A DNA stretch of 64,000 nt from Marinobacter profundi. Its GTDB lineage: Bacteria > Pseudomonadota > Gammaproteobacteria > Pseudomonadales > Oleiphilaceae. Made by a program: the position numbers and the translations under genes. Positions 38,822 to 46,786 of this stretch are shown in pieces. The notes beneath the pieces were generated by a model that worked only from the letters and a program-made list of their open reading frames with translations, ran no database searches and had not been told where the DNA came from. Where the stretch lies: NCBI RefSeq assembly GCF_002744715.1, contig NZ_KZ319367.1, positions 303,785 to 367,784 on the forward strand, in the 5' to 3' direction. Position 1 is the first letter of the stretch. Each line of letters opens with the position of its first letter.

Positions 38822-38854
38822 GCCTGAAGCGGCGACCATTCAACCGGAGTAACC

Positions 38855-39349
38855 ATGCCAACCCGACCCCCGAAGTTCCGGCCAGAAGCCTGGCTGGCAA
38901 CCCTGGCGCTGATTGCCATTTGTGTGATCAGCCTGGGGAACGTCATTGTCCGCTACGCAACCGATGCCTCGTTCGCCTTTACGGAGGAGTTCTCGGTGTT
39001 TCTGCTGGTGTTGCTGACGTTCGCGGGGGCTGCGGTGGCGGCCCGTCATAATCAGCACATCCGTATCGAACTGATCGAGCATTACCTGCCGTCACAGGCC
39101 CGTAAGGTGGTGTTTGTGTTGCAGTGGCTGGCCGGCGTCATTGTGCTGGGTATTACTACCTGGTACGGGGCAAAGTTTGCCTGGGAGGAATACCAGTGGG
39201 AGTCCCTGTCTCCGGGGCTGGGGCTGCCCAACTGGATCTACGTGATCTGGCTGCCGCTGATGTCGCTTGCCATCATCATCCGCATGACCCAGAACCTGAT
39301 CGATCGCCTGCGGGGCAAGAAGGACCCGGAGGTGATTCATGAGTCCTGA
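38855..39349 (+). CDS. dctQ: TRAP transporter small permease DctQ
   Basis: 164 aa with four hydrophobic helices (about residues 12-34, 45-65, 85-108, 128-148). FTEEFSVFLLVLLTFAGAAVAARHNQHIRIELI is the DctQ signature region. It overlaps dctM by 11 bp. The C-terminal tail is short and charged (DRLRGKKDPEVIHES). Confidence 0.9.
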   Translation: MPTRPPKFRPEAWLATLALIAICVISLGNVIVRYATDASFAFTEEFSVFLLVLLTFAGAAVAARHNQHIRIELIEHYLPSQARKVVFVLQWLAGVIVLGITTWYGAKFAWEEYQWESLSPGLGLPNWIYVIWLPLMSLAIIIRMTQNLIDRLRGKKDPEVIHES

Positions 39350-40643
39350 CCTACTGCTGATTGGCAGCTTCCTGCTGGCCCTGCTGCTGGGGGTTCCGGT
39401 GGCGATTGCGCTGGGTCTTGGTGGCGTGGTGGGTATCCTGGCGGGGCTGTCACCTGACATGCTGGCCACCCTCGGCACCAACACCTACAACAGCGTGGCC
39501 AAGTACCCGCTGATTGCCATTCCGCTGTTTATCCTGACCGGCCTGATCTTCGAGCGGGCAGGGGTGGCTGCCAGCCTGGTCCGCTTTGCCCAGGCCATTA
39601 TCGGCCCCCGTCACGGCGGCCTGACCGTGGTTGCGGTACTGGTCTGCCTGATCATGGGCGGTATGAGCGGTTCGGGACCGGCGGATGCCGCGGCCGTGGC
39701 CATGGTGATGCTGCCAAGCATGCGCAAGGCGGGCTATCCACAACCTTTTTCTGCGACCCTGATTGCCGCGTCGTCATCGACTGCCATCCTGATTCCGCCA
39801 TCCATTGCACTGATTCTTTATTCGATTGTGGTGCCCGGCGTCGACCTGCGGGCGCTGTTCGCCGCCGGGCTGTTTCCGGGGATCCTGGCGGGGCTGTCCC
39901 TGCTGGTTCCCGCCCTGTTCCTGGCGCGCAGATATGGCTGGGAAGACCCCAAGACCGCCGAGCGGCCGCCGTTCTGGCCCAGTTTCCGGGCCGCGTTGCC
40001 GGCCCTGTTCGCCCCGGTGATTATCCTCGGGGGGCTGCGCTCGGGGCTGTTTACGCCGACTGAAGCTGCAGTTGTTGCAGTGACCTACGGGGTGATTGTT
40101 GGCACCCTGGTGTATCGCAACCTCAGCCTGCGCAGCCTGTTTGAACTGATGACCGATGCCGCGGTTACTTCCGGTGTTGTCATGCTGATCATTGCCCTGG
40201 CCGGCATCTTTGCCTGGGCGGGCACCACCCTGGGAACCTTCCGCCATCTCGCCGAGGCTTTGCTGACCCTGTCCGAGAACGGCTGGGTGTTGCTGGGCCT
40301 GGTGATGGTTCTGGTGCTGATTGCCGGCATGCTGCTGGATGCGGTGTCCATCTACCTTATCCTGATTCCCATTGTGCTGCCGCTGATGAACCACTTCGGC
40401 TGGAACCCGGTCTGGTTCGGCATCCTGCTGGCGATGAACATTGCCATCGGCCAGTTCACCCCGCCGGTTGCCGTCAACCTGATGGTGACCACCCGGATAG
40501 CCAATATTCGCCTGGAACACACCCTGGGCTGGGCCCTGGTGTTCATTGCTGCCATGGGCGTCAGCCTGTTGCTGGTCATGCTGGTACCGGGTATTGCCCT
40601 GTGGCTGCCGGACAAGCTCGGGTTTGTGGTCGGGCCCTGGTAG
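39339..40643 (+). CDS. dctM: TRAP transporter large permease DctM
   Basis: 434 aa, about 11-12 helices, the elevator-type transport subunit of the DctM/SiaM family. Recognisable blocks: IPLFILTGLIFERAGVAASLVRFA, VLVCLIMGGMSGSGPADAAAVAMVMLPSM, AASSSTAILIPPSIALILYSIV and IGQFTPPVAVNLMVTTRIA. Start ATG 39339 follows GGAGGT. It is followed by an imperfect hairpin (40657-40695). Confidence 0.93.
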   Translation: MSPDLLLIGSFLLALLLGVPVAIALGLGGVVGILAGLSPDMLATLGTNTYNSVAKYPLIAIPLFILTGLIFERAGVAASLVRFAQAIIGPRHGGLTVVAVLVCLIMGGMSGSGPADAAAVAMVMLPSMRKAGYPQPFSATLIAASSSTAILIPPSIALILYSIVVPGVDLRALFAAGLFPGILAGLSLLVPALFLARRYGWEDPKTAERPPFWPSFRAALPALFAPVIILGGLRSGLFTPTEAAVVAVTYGVIVGTLVYRNLSLRSLFELMTDAAVTSGVVMLIIALAGIFAWAGTTLGTFRHLAEALLTLSENGWVLLGLVMVLVLIAGMLLDAVSIYLILIPIVLPLMNHFGWNPVWFGILLAMNIAIGQFTPPVAVNLMVTTRIANIRLEHTLGWALVFIAAMGVSLLLVMLVPGIALWLPDKLGFVVGPW

Positions 40644-40656
40644 GACTTGTTTGTAG

Positions 40657-40695
40657 TTTGGCCCTGGTAGGATCTATGTGACCTGCCAGGCCAAA
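40657..40695 (+). terminator. Imperfect hairpin after dctM
   Basis: TTTGGCCCTGGTAGG and CCTGCCAGGCCAAA pair over about 13 bp with one bulge and one mismatch around a 9-base loop. The T-rich stretch (AGTTTTT) is 10 bases away, so it is a poor intrinsic terminator at best. GGCCCTGGTAGGA also occurs once more as a direct repeat over the dctM stop (40633-40645). Confidence 0.4.
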
Positions 40696-40721
40696 ATTTG
40701 CTCAGTTTTTACCCACCTTTC

Positions 40722-40750
40722 TTGACATGTCGGCATGCCTTACCTATTAG
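40722..40750 (+). promoter_or_regulatory. Predicted promoter of the REC-AraC regulator
   Basis: Perfect TTGACA (40722-40727), 17-bp spacer, TATTAG (40745-40750). The expected start point is near 40757, about 94 bp before the ATG. Confidence 0.6.
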
Positions 40751-40765
40751 TTTCAACTGTGAAAC
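40750..40765 (+). promoter_or_regulatory. Palindrome at the predicted transcription start
   Basis: GTTTCA-ACTG-TGAAAC, perfect 6-bp arms, begins on the last base of the -10 and spans the expected start site. The position suits a repressor or autoregulatory site. Confidence 0.35.
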
Positions 40766-40850
40766 AGTAAACATTACCAAAAATCCATGTTTTTCCCCCA
40801 GGTTCAGACGGAACTGGATGCCCGAATAAACAGAAGAAGGGGTTGGCGGG

Positions 40851-41765
40851 ATGGAGAAAGCGACCATTGTGCTGGTCGACGCCACGCAGTACGGCGCGGA
40901 TCCGGCAGTCGTCAGGGTTATTGAGCGTCATTTTCCGGTTGTAACGGTGTCGAGGACAGACGATCTTGGAGCAGTGTATGACACGGAAGATCGTGTAATT
41001 ACCTGTTTCGAGTTTGATTTTCCGGACATTTCCAGCCTCTCGATGCTGAGTGAAACCAAGCAGCGGTTCACTTCGGTACCGGTGGTGATGTTCACCGAAC
41101 AGCACTCGGAGGCACTGGCCGTCTGGGCTTTGCGGACGCGGGTCTGGGATTACTTTGTCAAACCGGTGAATGCGGAAACGGTCATCGAATCGCTGACCCG
41201 ATTGGGGCAACTGGTGGTTAGCTCGTCCGGCCGGGCCAGTCGCAACACCATCCTGCAGAAGCAACCGCTCCCCGAAGATGCTCGCTTCCAGAAACACCGG
41301 GCCGAAGAAAAAATCGTCGAGTGCGCAGCCGCCTATATCGATCAGCACCTGGCCGACAAACTGATGCAGGCGGACATCGCCGAGCGCTGCGATACCAACA
41401 GCTATCAGTTAAGCCGTGCCTTCAAGAAGGTGCATGGCATTACCTTCCAGGATTACATCGTCCAGCGCCGCCTGGATAAGGCAGCCGAGCTGCTCCACAA
41501 CAACAGTGCCGCCATCATTGATGTGTGCTGGGCCGTCGGCTTTCACGATGCTTCCCACTTCTCCCGCATGTTCCAGCGCCAGACCGGCCTGACTCCCTCC
41601 CAGTATCGCCAGCAGTGGCGTGCCGGCAGGGCCGGGGCGACGGGAACGGGGCAGGGAGAGCGTGTCGAAGGTGCCGACAGGGTCGAAAGTGCCGACAGGG
41701 TCGCAAGAGTAAAGTGCGCACCCGTACCACTCCAGCTTTCCGCCGGCCCCCGCGTCAAAATCTGA
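40851..41765 (+). CDS. Atypical response regulator with AraC-type DNA-binding domain
   Basis: 304 aa. Residues 1-~125 look like a receiver domain (TIVLVDATQ at strand 1, VMFTEQ with the conserved Thr, DYFVKPV with the conserved Lys). The phospho-acceptor position holds Glu (CFEFDFPD, aligned on the Pro after it) and the N-terminal acidic pair is reduced, so normal phosphorylation is unlikely. Residues ~150-255 are a double helix-turn-helix AraC domain (DIAERCDTNSYQLSRAFKKVHG, IIDVCWAVGFHDASHFSRMFQRQTGLTPSQYRQQ). A repetitive tail follows. Being just upstream and in the same direction, it probably controls the Tad pilus genes. Confidence 0.85.
   Translation: MEKATIVLVDATQYGADPAVVRVIERHFPVVTVSRTDDLGAVYDTEDRVITCFEFDFPDISSLSMLSETKQRFTSVPVVMFTEQHSEALAVWALRTRVWDYFVKPVNAETVIESLTRLGQLVVSSSGRASRNTILQKQPLPEDARFQKHRAEEKIVECAAAYIDQHLADKLMQADIAERCDTNSYQLSRAFKKVHGITFQDYIVQRRLDKAAELLHNNSAAIIDVCWAVGFHDASHFSRMFQRQTGLTPSQYRQQWRAGRAGATGTGQGERVEGADRVESADRVARVKCAPVPLQLSAGPRVKI
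41664..41699 (+). repeat. 18-bp tandem repeat in the regulator tail
   Basis: Two units (41664-41681 and 41682-41699) of GTCGAAGGTGCCGACAGG, 17 of 18 identical, with a partial third unit. They code for RVEGADRVESADRV after the AraC domain. Confidence 0.75.
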
Positions 41766-41906
41766 CCTTCTGCAAAATACTCCTAGTTTCCGTCCGGAAT
41801 TCTCCTAACGGTTGAATACCCGCCTTGCCTATCTTCGTTAATACAGCGCACGGAACAGGTGCTGTACAAGCATGGAAGTATTTCTAATGACTGCAGGAGT
41901 TATGAG

Positions 41907-42092
41907 ATGAAAAATTTCAAGGAAAAACTGGTCCAGTTTCTACGGGATGAGGAAGGTTTGGAGCTGTCGGAGTATGCGGTGGCTGGGTCTTTGATCGTAC
42001 TTGGTACGGTGGGTGCGTTCACTCTTTTGGGCGGAAACATCACCACTGTAATTACTGGCATCGCGGACAAAATTGTTGCCCCCACGCCATAG
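41907..42092 (+). CDS. flp: Flp-type pilin
   Basis: Major subunit of the Tad/Flp pilus. 61 aa from ATG 41907 (MKNFKEKLVQFLRDEEG) with CAGGAG in front. The prepilin site is G-LELSEYAVAGSLIVLG: after cleavage behind Gly, Glu and Tyr fall at +5 and +6, the class IVb Flp signature. One hydrophobic helix follows, and no other domain. A strong terminator lies between it and the assembly genes. Confidence 0.93.
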   Translation: MKNFKEKLVQFLRDEEGLELSEYAVAGSLIVLGTVGAFTLLGGNITTVITGIADKIVAPTP

Positions 42093-42100
42093 TCCTTTTG

Positions 42101-42126
42101 AGAGGGGGTTTTGCCCCCTCTTTTTA
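42101..42126 (+). terminator. Terminator between flp and the assembly genes
   Basis: AGAGGGGG (42101-42108), loop TTTTG, CCCCCTCT (42114-42121), followed by a T-run. Located 9 bp after the flp stop; it would give abundant pilin mRNA with reduced read-through into tadV and beyond. Confidence 0.88.
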
Positions 42127-42151
42127 ACCTCGAATGCAGGTCGGAGGAGTC

Positions 42152-42664
42152 ATGGAGCTGAATAACTGGGCGGTAACAATTCTCTTTGTTGGACTCGTGA
42201 CGGCGGTCATCAGTGATTTTTCCTCATCCAGGGTTCCCAATAAATTAACCTTCAGCATGGTATTAGTCGCCACCGTGCTGCATGCGTGGTTCGGCCAGTG
42301 GGAAGGTTTGATGTTTGCCTCGACCGGACTGGTGGCAGGGCTGCTCTGCTTCCTGCCTTTCCATCTTTTTGGGGCCATGGGCGCTGGAGACGTGAAGCTA
42401 CTGGCTGCCGTAGGCACGGTTGTCGGCCCCGGCACCGTTGTGATTGCGGCCCTGATGACCATCCTGGCCGGTGGCGTAATTGCACTGGTGTATATCACCG
42501 TCCGGGGTGGTCTGCCGGCAATGCTTCGCCGCTATAGCTCCATGTTCGTGTTATTGACCGCCAAGCAGCCCCAATACATTCCCCCGGCACCCGGCGAGGC
42601 GGCCGGATTACGTTTCCCTTATGCCTTGGCCATCGCCTGCGGCACCGCGCTGGCCATTATCTAG
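42152..42664 (+). CDS. tadV: Prepilin peptidase (TadV/CpaA)
   Basis: Membrane aspartyl protease that cleaves Flp and the TadE/F pseudopilins. 170 aa from ATG 42152 with GGAGGAG upstream. The two catalytic aspartates are in ISDFSSSRVPN and in the GxGD-type motif GAMGAGDVKLLAAVG. Hydrophobic helices before and after. It lacks the N-methylation domain of PilD, as usual for TadV. Confidence 0.92.
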   Translation: MELNNWAVTILFVGLVTAVISDFSSSRVPNKLTFSMVLVATVLHAWFGQWEGLMFASTGLVAGLLCFLPFHLFGAMGAGDVKLLAAVGTVVGPGTVVIAALMTILAGGVIALVYITVRGGLPAMLRRYSSMFVLLTAKQPQYIPPAPGEAAGLRFPYALAIACGTALAII

Positions 42665-42700
42665 CGAATCAAATCGCCCGGAATATGAAAGGAGTACGCA

Positions 42701-44023
42701 ATGGATGCCGAACTCATGATCACCAGGGACAGGGAACTCTACCCCCCGGCCACCGCCAGTGTGGCAAGGCCCCACAGCCTTGAAGAAACCGGCCTGGATC
42801 ATTTCTTTGTGGCAGACCTGCTGCTCAAGCACCTCAACCTGGCGAGCAACCAGACCCTGCACCACCTGGCCCGCCAGTTGGCACTGCCGGGGGCAGTACT
42901 GGAGCCGGTGGTCAACGTGCTGCGCCAGGAAGCCAAGGTGGAGAGCCGCAGCGCGGACTTGTCTGGCAGCGGCGTGCGCTATGCCCTGACCGATCGCGGG
43001 CGGGCGGCGGCACTGGATGCCATGGCCCGGGACGGCTACTGCGGGCCGGCGCCCGTTCTCCTTGCCGATTATGAAGGCCTGGTCCGGCGTCAGTCGGTGT
43101 CAAAGTGCGTGGTCACCGAGGAACATATTCACCGCCTGTTCCGGGATACGGTCATTGACGAAGGCCTGCTGGCCCAGTTGGGGCCAGCTGTCCACTCCGG
43201 GCGCGCCATGTTCATCTATGGTCCGGCCGGCAGTGGCAAGAGCTACATCACCCGCCAGCTGGTCAAACTGCTCGACGGGCCTGTTTACGTGCCGTATGCC
43301 ATCCTGGTGGGCGGCACTGTCATCAGTCTGTTTGATCCGGAGTTCCATCACCCGGTTCACGGCGAGGCACAGGATCCGGTTGACCTGACCCATGGTCACG
43401 ATCCCCGCTATGTGCTCTGTCACCGTCCCGAGGTCACCACCGGCGGTGAGCTGACCCTCGATATGCTGGATCTCAAATTCGACGAACAGCGCAAACAGTA
43501 CCAGGCACCCCTGCAGCTCAAGGCCAGTAACGGCATGCTGCTGATTGATGACCTGGGCCGGCAGCGGATGTCCCATGTGGACCTGCTTAACCGCTGGATT
43601 GTGCCGATGGAGGAGAAGCGGGACTTTCTCAACCTCCGGGCAGGGCAGCACTTTGCCGTTCCCTTCGACATGCTGCTGATTTTTTCGACCAACCTGAATC
43701 CCCTCGAACTGGCAGATGAAGCCTTCCTTCGCCGTATTGGCCACAAGGTGGGGTTCAAAACCCTGGCGCCCGAGCCCTTCCTGCGATTGTGGCGCCAGGT
43801 CTGCCAGACCATGGGAATTGAAGATGATCCCGAGGTTGCCCGGTACATGATGACGGAACTCTATCCGACCCAGGGCAACCTGCTGCTGCCCTGTCATCCC
43901 CGGGACCTGCTCGGGCTGGTCAGTGACTATTGCCGGTACCGCGGGTTACCGGCCCGGCTCAGCACCGAATCCATCCGCTGGGCCTGGCAAAACTACTTCG
44001 TACAGCTGGATAACGTGGGGTGA
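42701..44023 (+). CDS. AAA+ ATPase with N-terminal winged-helix region, in Tad operon
   Basis: 440 aa, start ATG 42701 with AAAGGAG upstream. Residues ~25-110 look like a winged-helix module (LLLKHLNLASNQTLHHLARQLALPGAVLEPVVNVLRQ, GVRYALTDRGRAAAL). The ATPase core has Walker A GPAGSGKSY near residue 175, Walker B MLLIDDLGRQ near 285 and a sensor-1-like IFSTNLNPLEL. The end (CHPRDLLGLVSDYCRYRG) resembles a AAA lid. It is not one of the canonical Tad proteins, but its position inside the operon between tadV and cpaB makes a role in pilus biogenesis or its control likely. I do not know a tested function. Confidence 0.75.
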   Translation: MDAELMITRDRELYPPATASVARPHSLEETGLDHFFVADLLLKHLNLASNQTLHHLARQLALPGAVLEPVVNVLRQEAKVESRSADLSGSGVRYALTDRGRAAALDAMARDGYCGPAPVLLADYEGLVRRQSVSKCVVTEEHIHRLFRDTVIDEGLLAQLGPAVHSGRAMFIYGPAGSGKSYITRQLVKLLDGPVYVPYAILVGGTVISLFDPEFHHPVHGEAQDPVDLTHGHDPRYVLCHRPEVTTGGELTLDMLDLKFDEQRKQYQAPLQLKASNGMLLIDDLGRQRMSHVDLLNRWIVPMEEKRDFLNLRAGQHFAVPFDMLLIFSTNLNPLELADEAFLRRIGHKVGFKTLAPEPFLRLWRQVCQTMGIEDDPEVARYMMTELYPTQGNLLLPCHPRDLLGLVSDYCRYRGLPARLSTESIRWAWQNYFVQLDNVG

Positions 44024-44028
44024 CCGCT

Positions 44029-44850
44029 ATGTTCAAGTCAAGAACGATTCTCATGCTTACTTTTGCCCTTGCCATGGGGTTGGCTGCGGCCTTCCTCGCC
44101 AGGGGATGGGCGCTGGACCGCTTTGCATCACCGGCCACCGAAGACGGTGTGCCCGTGGTGGTGGCGGCGTTGCAGATTCCCTTCGGCAAGAAGGTGGAGG
44201 CCAGCGATCTCAGGGTAACAAACATGCCCCGGGCGATGGTGCCGTCGAATGCATATAACGAAGCCTCTGCCATCGAAGGCTTCGTCGCCACCACCACCAT
44301 CTACCCGGGGGAAATTCTCCTCAAGGAAAAAGTGGCCGCGTTTGGCGGTGGCAGCGCGCTTTCCGCGGTGATTGCACCTAACAAGCGAGCGGTCACCGTG
44401 CGGGTCAATGACGTGGTGGGCGTCGCAGGCTTCCTGATGCCCGGCAACCGGGTCGATATCGTGGCTGCGAAACCCAACGGTAACCGCCGCTACGAGTCGC
44501 AGACGCTGCTGGAGAACATCAAGGTACTGGCGGTGGACCAGACGGCTTCGCCAGAAAAGGACAAGCCGGTGATTGTGCGGGCGGTCACCCTGGAACTGAG
44601 CTCGGATGAAGCCGAGGAGCTGGTCAAGGCCACCCAGGAAGGCATGATCCAGTTGGCGCTGCGGAACCCGCTGGATGACAGCCTCCGGCCGGAACCCGTG
44701 GCGGAGGTTGTCCCCGAGCCTGTCAAGGAGCCGGTAGTAGCGAAAGCTGAGCCGGCACCCGCCCCGAAACCCCGCCGGGTGGTAGCCAGCTCGCCGAAAG
44801 TCACCATCATTCGCGGTACCGAAGTCAGCACCTCGAAGGTTTCCATGTAG
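44029..44850 (+). CDS. cpaB: Flp pilus assembly protein CpaB/RcpC
   Basis: 273 aa, ATG 44029 just after the ATPase gene stop. One N-terminal membrane anchor (ILMLTFALAMGLAAAFLA), then an SAF-like domain (VPVVVAALQIPFGKKVEASDLRV, YPGEILLKEKVA) and the CpaB core (NKRAVTVRVNDVVGVAGFLMPGNRVDIVA). A Pro/Glu/Ala-rich C-terminal tail (EPVKEPVVAKAEPAPAPKPRR) follows. In the family it is thought to work with the secretin in the periplasm. Confidence 0.92.
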   Translation: MFKSRTILMLTFALAMGLAAAFLARGWALDRFASPATEDGVPVVVAALQIPFGKKVEASDLRVTNMPRAMVPSNAYNEASAIEGFVATTTIYPGEILLKEKVAAFGGGSALSAVIAPNKRAVTVRVNDVVGVAGFLMPGNRVDIVAAKPNGNRRYESQTLLENIKVLAVDQTASPEKDKPVIVRAVTLELSSDEAEELVKATQEGMIQLALRNPLDDSLRPEPVAEVVPEPVKEPVVAKAEPAPAPKPRRVVASSPKVTIIRGTEVSTSKVSM

Positions 44851-44955
44851 AAGGCTTGCTGGTAGCGGATAGCACAAGCTAACGAAGGTTTTGATGCAGC
44901 GGCTGCCAGAGGAGTGCGGTAGCCCATAAGGAAGTAACCCAGGGAGAGAGTGACC

Positions 44956-46455
44956 ATGACAATAACAGCGCATAAAGCATCACTGCAGGGCTACCTGATC
45001 GGACTGGCTCTGCTGTGTGTGATCGCGATCCCGACCGGTGCTACGGCACAGGTCATGCTCGCGAGTGGCATGGACCGGCAGGTAGTGGAAGTGGCGCTGA
45101 ACCAGTCCCAGATCCTGTACATTGAACAGCCCGTGGCCAAGATTTCCGTGGGTAACCCGGAGATTGCAGACATTCTGATCCTCCGCTCACGGCAACTCTA
45201 CGTGGTTGGCAAGAAGCTGGGATCCACCAACGTGACCTTGTGGGACAGCAACAACCAGGTCGTCAGTGCTGTCGGTATTGAAGTCACTCATGATCTGGAA
45301 AGCCTGAAATCCAAGCTCCACCAGATCCTCCCCGGGGAGGAGATTGAAGTCCGCTCATCCCAGGGCGCCATCATTCTCAGCGGTGAAGTCAGCAGTGCGG
45401 CGCGAATGGCTTCCGCCCTGGACCTGGCTCGCAGCTTCCAGGGAGGCGAGGAGCCGGGCGCGGTCCTCAACATGATGCAGGTAGGCGGCGCCCAGCAGGT
45501 AATGCTGGAGGTGCAGGTGGCCGAGGTATCGCGGGATTTCCTCAAGCGTATTGGCGCCAAGTTCGAGGCCATTAATGCCAACTCATTGCTGACCATAGGT
45601 GCCGGTAACAACGGTACTGCCCTCGCACCTTCGGGCCTGCTGCTGCCGGGTGGCGGCACCGGCGGTCTGCTGCCGCCCAACCTGCCGGGTACCCAGATCC
45701 TGCGCGAGCCCATGACCTTCGAGACAACCGGCCTGTTCGCCAGCTTCCTCGACGGTGACACCCTGTTTGACCTGGTGATCGACGCGGCCCAGGAAAACAA
45801 CCTGGCGAAGGTGCTGGCCGAGCCTACCCTCACCACCCTGACCGGCCAGGAAGCCACCTTCCATGCCGGCGGTGAGTTCCCGATCCCGGTAGGCAGTGGC
45901 CAGGATAACGGCGTCAAGATCGAATTCAAGGAATTCGGTATCAGCCTCGGTTTCCTGCCCACGGTGCTGGATTCCGGCATGATCAGTCTCAAGCTGAACA
46001 TCAAGGTGAGCGAGCTGAGCAACCAGAACTCCATTGCCCTTGAGGTGCCCGACACCGCGGCGACCTTCTTTATCAATGCCCTGACCAGCCGCAGTGCTTC
46101 GTCTACCGTGGAACTGGGTAATGGCCAGACCATCGGGGTTGCCGGCCTGATCAATGAAAACCTCCGGGAGCGGGTCAACAAGTTCCCGGGCCTGGGCGAC
46201 CTGCCGGTTCTCGGCAACCTGTTCCGCAGCCAAGAGTACATCAAGGGCAAGACCGAACTGGTTATCCTGGTGACTCCCCACTTTGCCAAACCCGTCGGGC
46301 GTGAGCAGTTCAGCCTGCCTACCGACCACTTTGTGGAACCGTCGGACCTGGAGTTCTATCTCCTCGGCTATACCGAGGGCAGGAGAAAACCCGGCTCAGG
46401 GGCAACGCCCATGCAGCAGGGCAGTGTAAAGGGACAATTCGGACACGAACTCTGA
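44956..46455 (+). CDS. cpaC: Tad secretin CpaC/RcpA
   Basis: Outer-membrane channel of the Tad system. 499 aa from ATG 44956. Signal peptide to about residue 33, the N-terminal pilus-type domain (LYIEQPVAKISVGNPEIADILILRSRQLYVVGKKLGSTNVTLWD), a BON-like segment (ILSGEVSSAARMASALDLA), then the secretin core from about residue 170 (VMLEVQVAEVSRDFLKRIGAKF; LAEPTLTTLTGQEATFHAGGEFPIPV; ELVILVTPHFAKPV). The Gly/Leu/Pro-rich loop near 225-250 is a likely gate insertion. 105 bp of non-coding sequence precede it. Confidence 0.95.
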   Translation: MTITAHKASLQGYLIGLALLCVIAIPTGATAQVMLASGMDRQVVEVALNQSQILYIEQPVAKISVGNPEIADILILRSRQLYVVGKKLGSTNVTLWDSNNQVVSAVGIEVTHDLESLKSKLHQILPGEEIEVRSSQGAIILSGEVSSAARMASALDLARSFQGGEEPGAVLNMMQVGGAQQVMLEVQVAEVSRDFLKRIGAKFEAINANSLLTIGAGNNGTALAPSGLLLPGGGTGGLLPPNLPGTQILREPMTFETTGLFASFLDGDTLFDLVIDAAQENNLAKVLAEPTLTTLTGQEATFHAGGEFPIPVGSGQDNGVKIEFKEFGISLGFLPTVLDSGMISLKLNIKVSELSNQNSIALEVPDTAATFFINALTSRSASSTVELGNGQTIGVAGLINENLRERVNKFPGLGDLPVLGNLFRSQEYIKGKTELVILVTPHFAKPVGREQFSLPTDHFVEPSDLEFYLLGYTEGRRKPGSGATPMQQGSVKGQFGHEL

Positions 46456-46465
46456 GGTGAGAACC

Positions 46466-46765
46466 ATGGAATCAATAACACGGAATATCCGGGTGGTTGT
46501 GGCCGGGGTTGTGGCAGGTATGGCGGCAGGACTGCTGCTGACTGGCTGTGCCTCACCCAGCTCCGAGGACCAGTTTGGCAACTCGGTACGGCAGATGATT
46601 GCGGCCCAGAAGTATGTGCCACCCCAGCAGGAAGCAACGGGTATGCCCATGCTGGATGGCCAGAAAGCCGAAGCCGGCTATAACAGCTATCGCAAGGATA
46701 CCGGCAGACCAGATCGCATGGCGCCGGCCATGAGCACTGGCGCCGGGCTCGGACTGCAACAGTAA
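46466..46765 (+). CDS. Small Tad-locus lipoprotein
   Basis: 99 aa from ATG 46466. Lipobox LLLTGC with the lipidated Cys near residue 28 after a hydrophobic signal. The rest is short and polar (SEDQFGNSVRQMIAAQKYVPPQQ, AEAGYNSYRKDTGR). The FGNSVRQMIAAQ stretch resembles the small lipoproteins found after the secretin in several Tad operons, where CpaD usually sits. It could be a pilotin-like helper for CpaC; this is inference from position only. Confidence 0.7.
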   Translation: MESITRNIRVVVAGVVAGMAAGLLLTGCASPSSEDQFGNSVRQMIAAQKYVPPQQEATGMPMLDGQKAEAGYNSYRKDTGRPDRMAPAMSTGAGLGLQQ

Positions 46766-46786
46766 CGGTAACGGGGAGGGCCGGCC

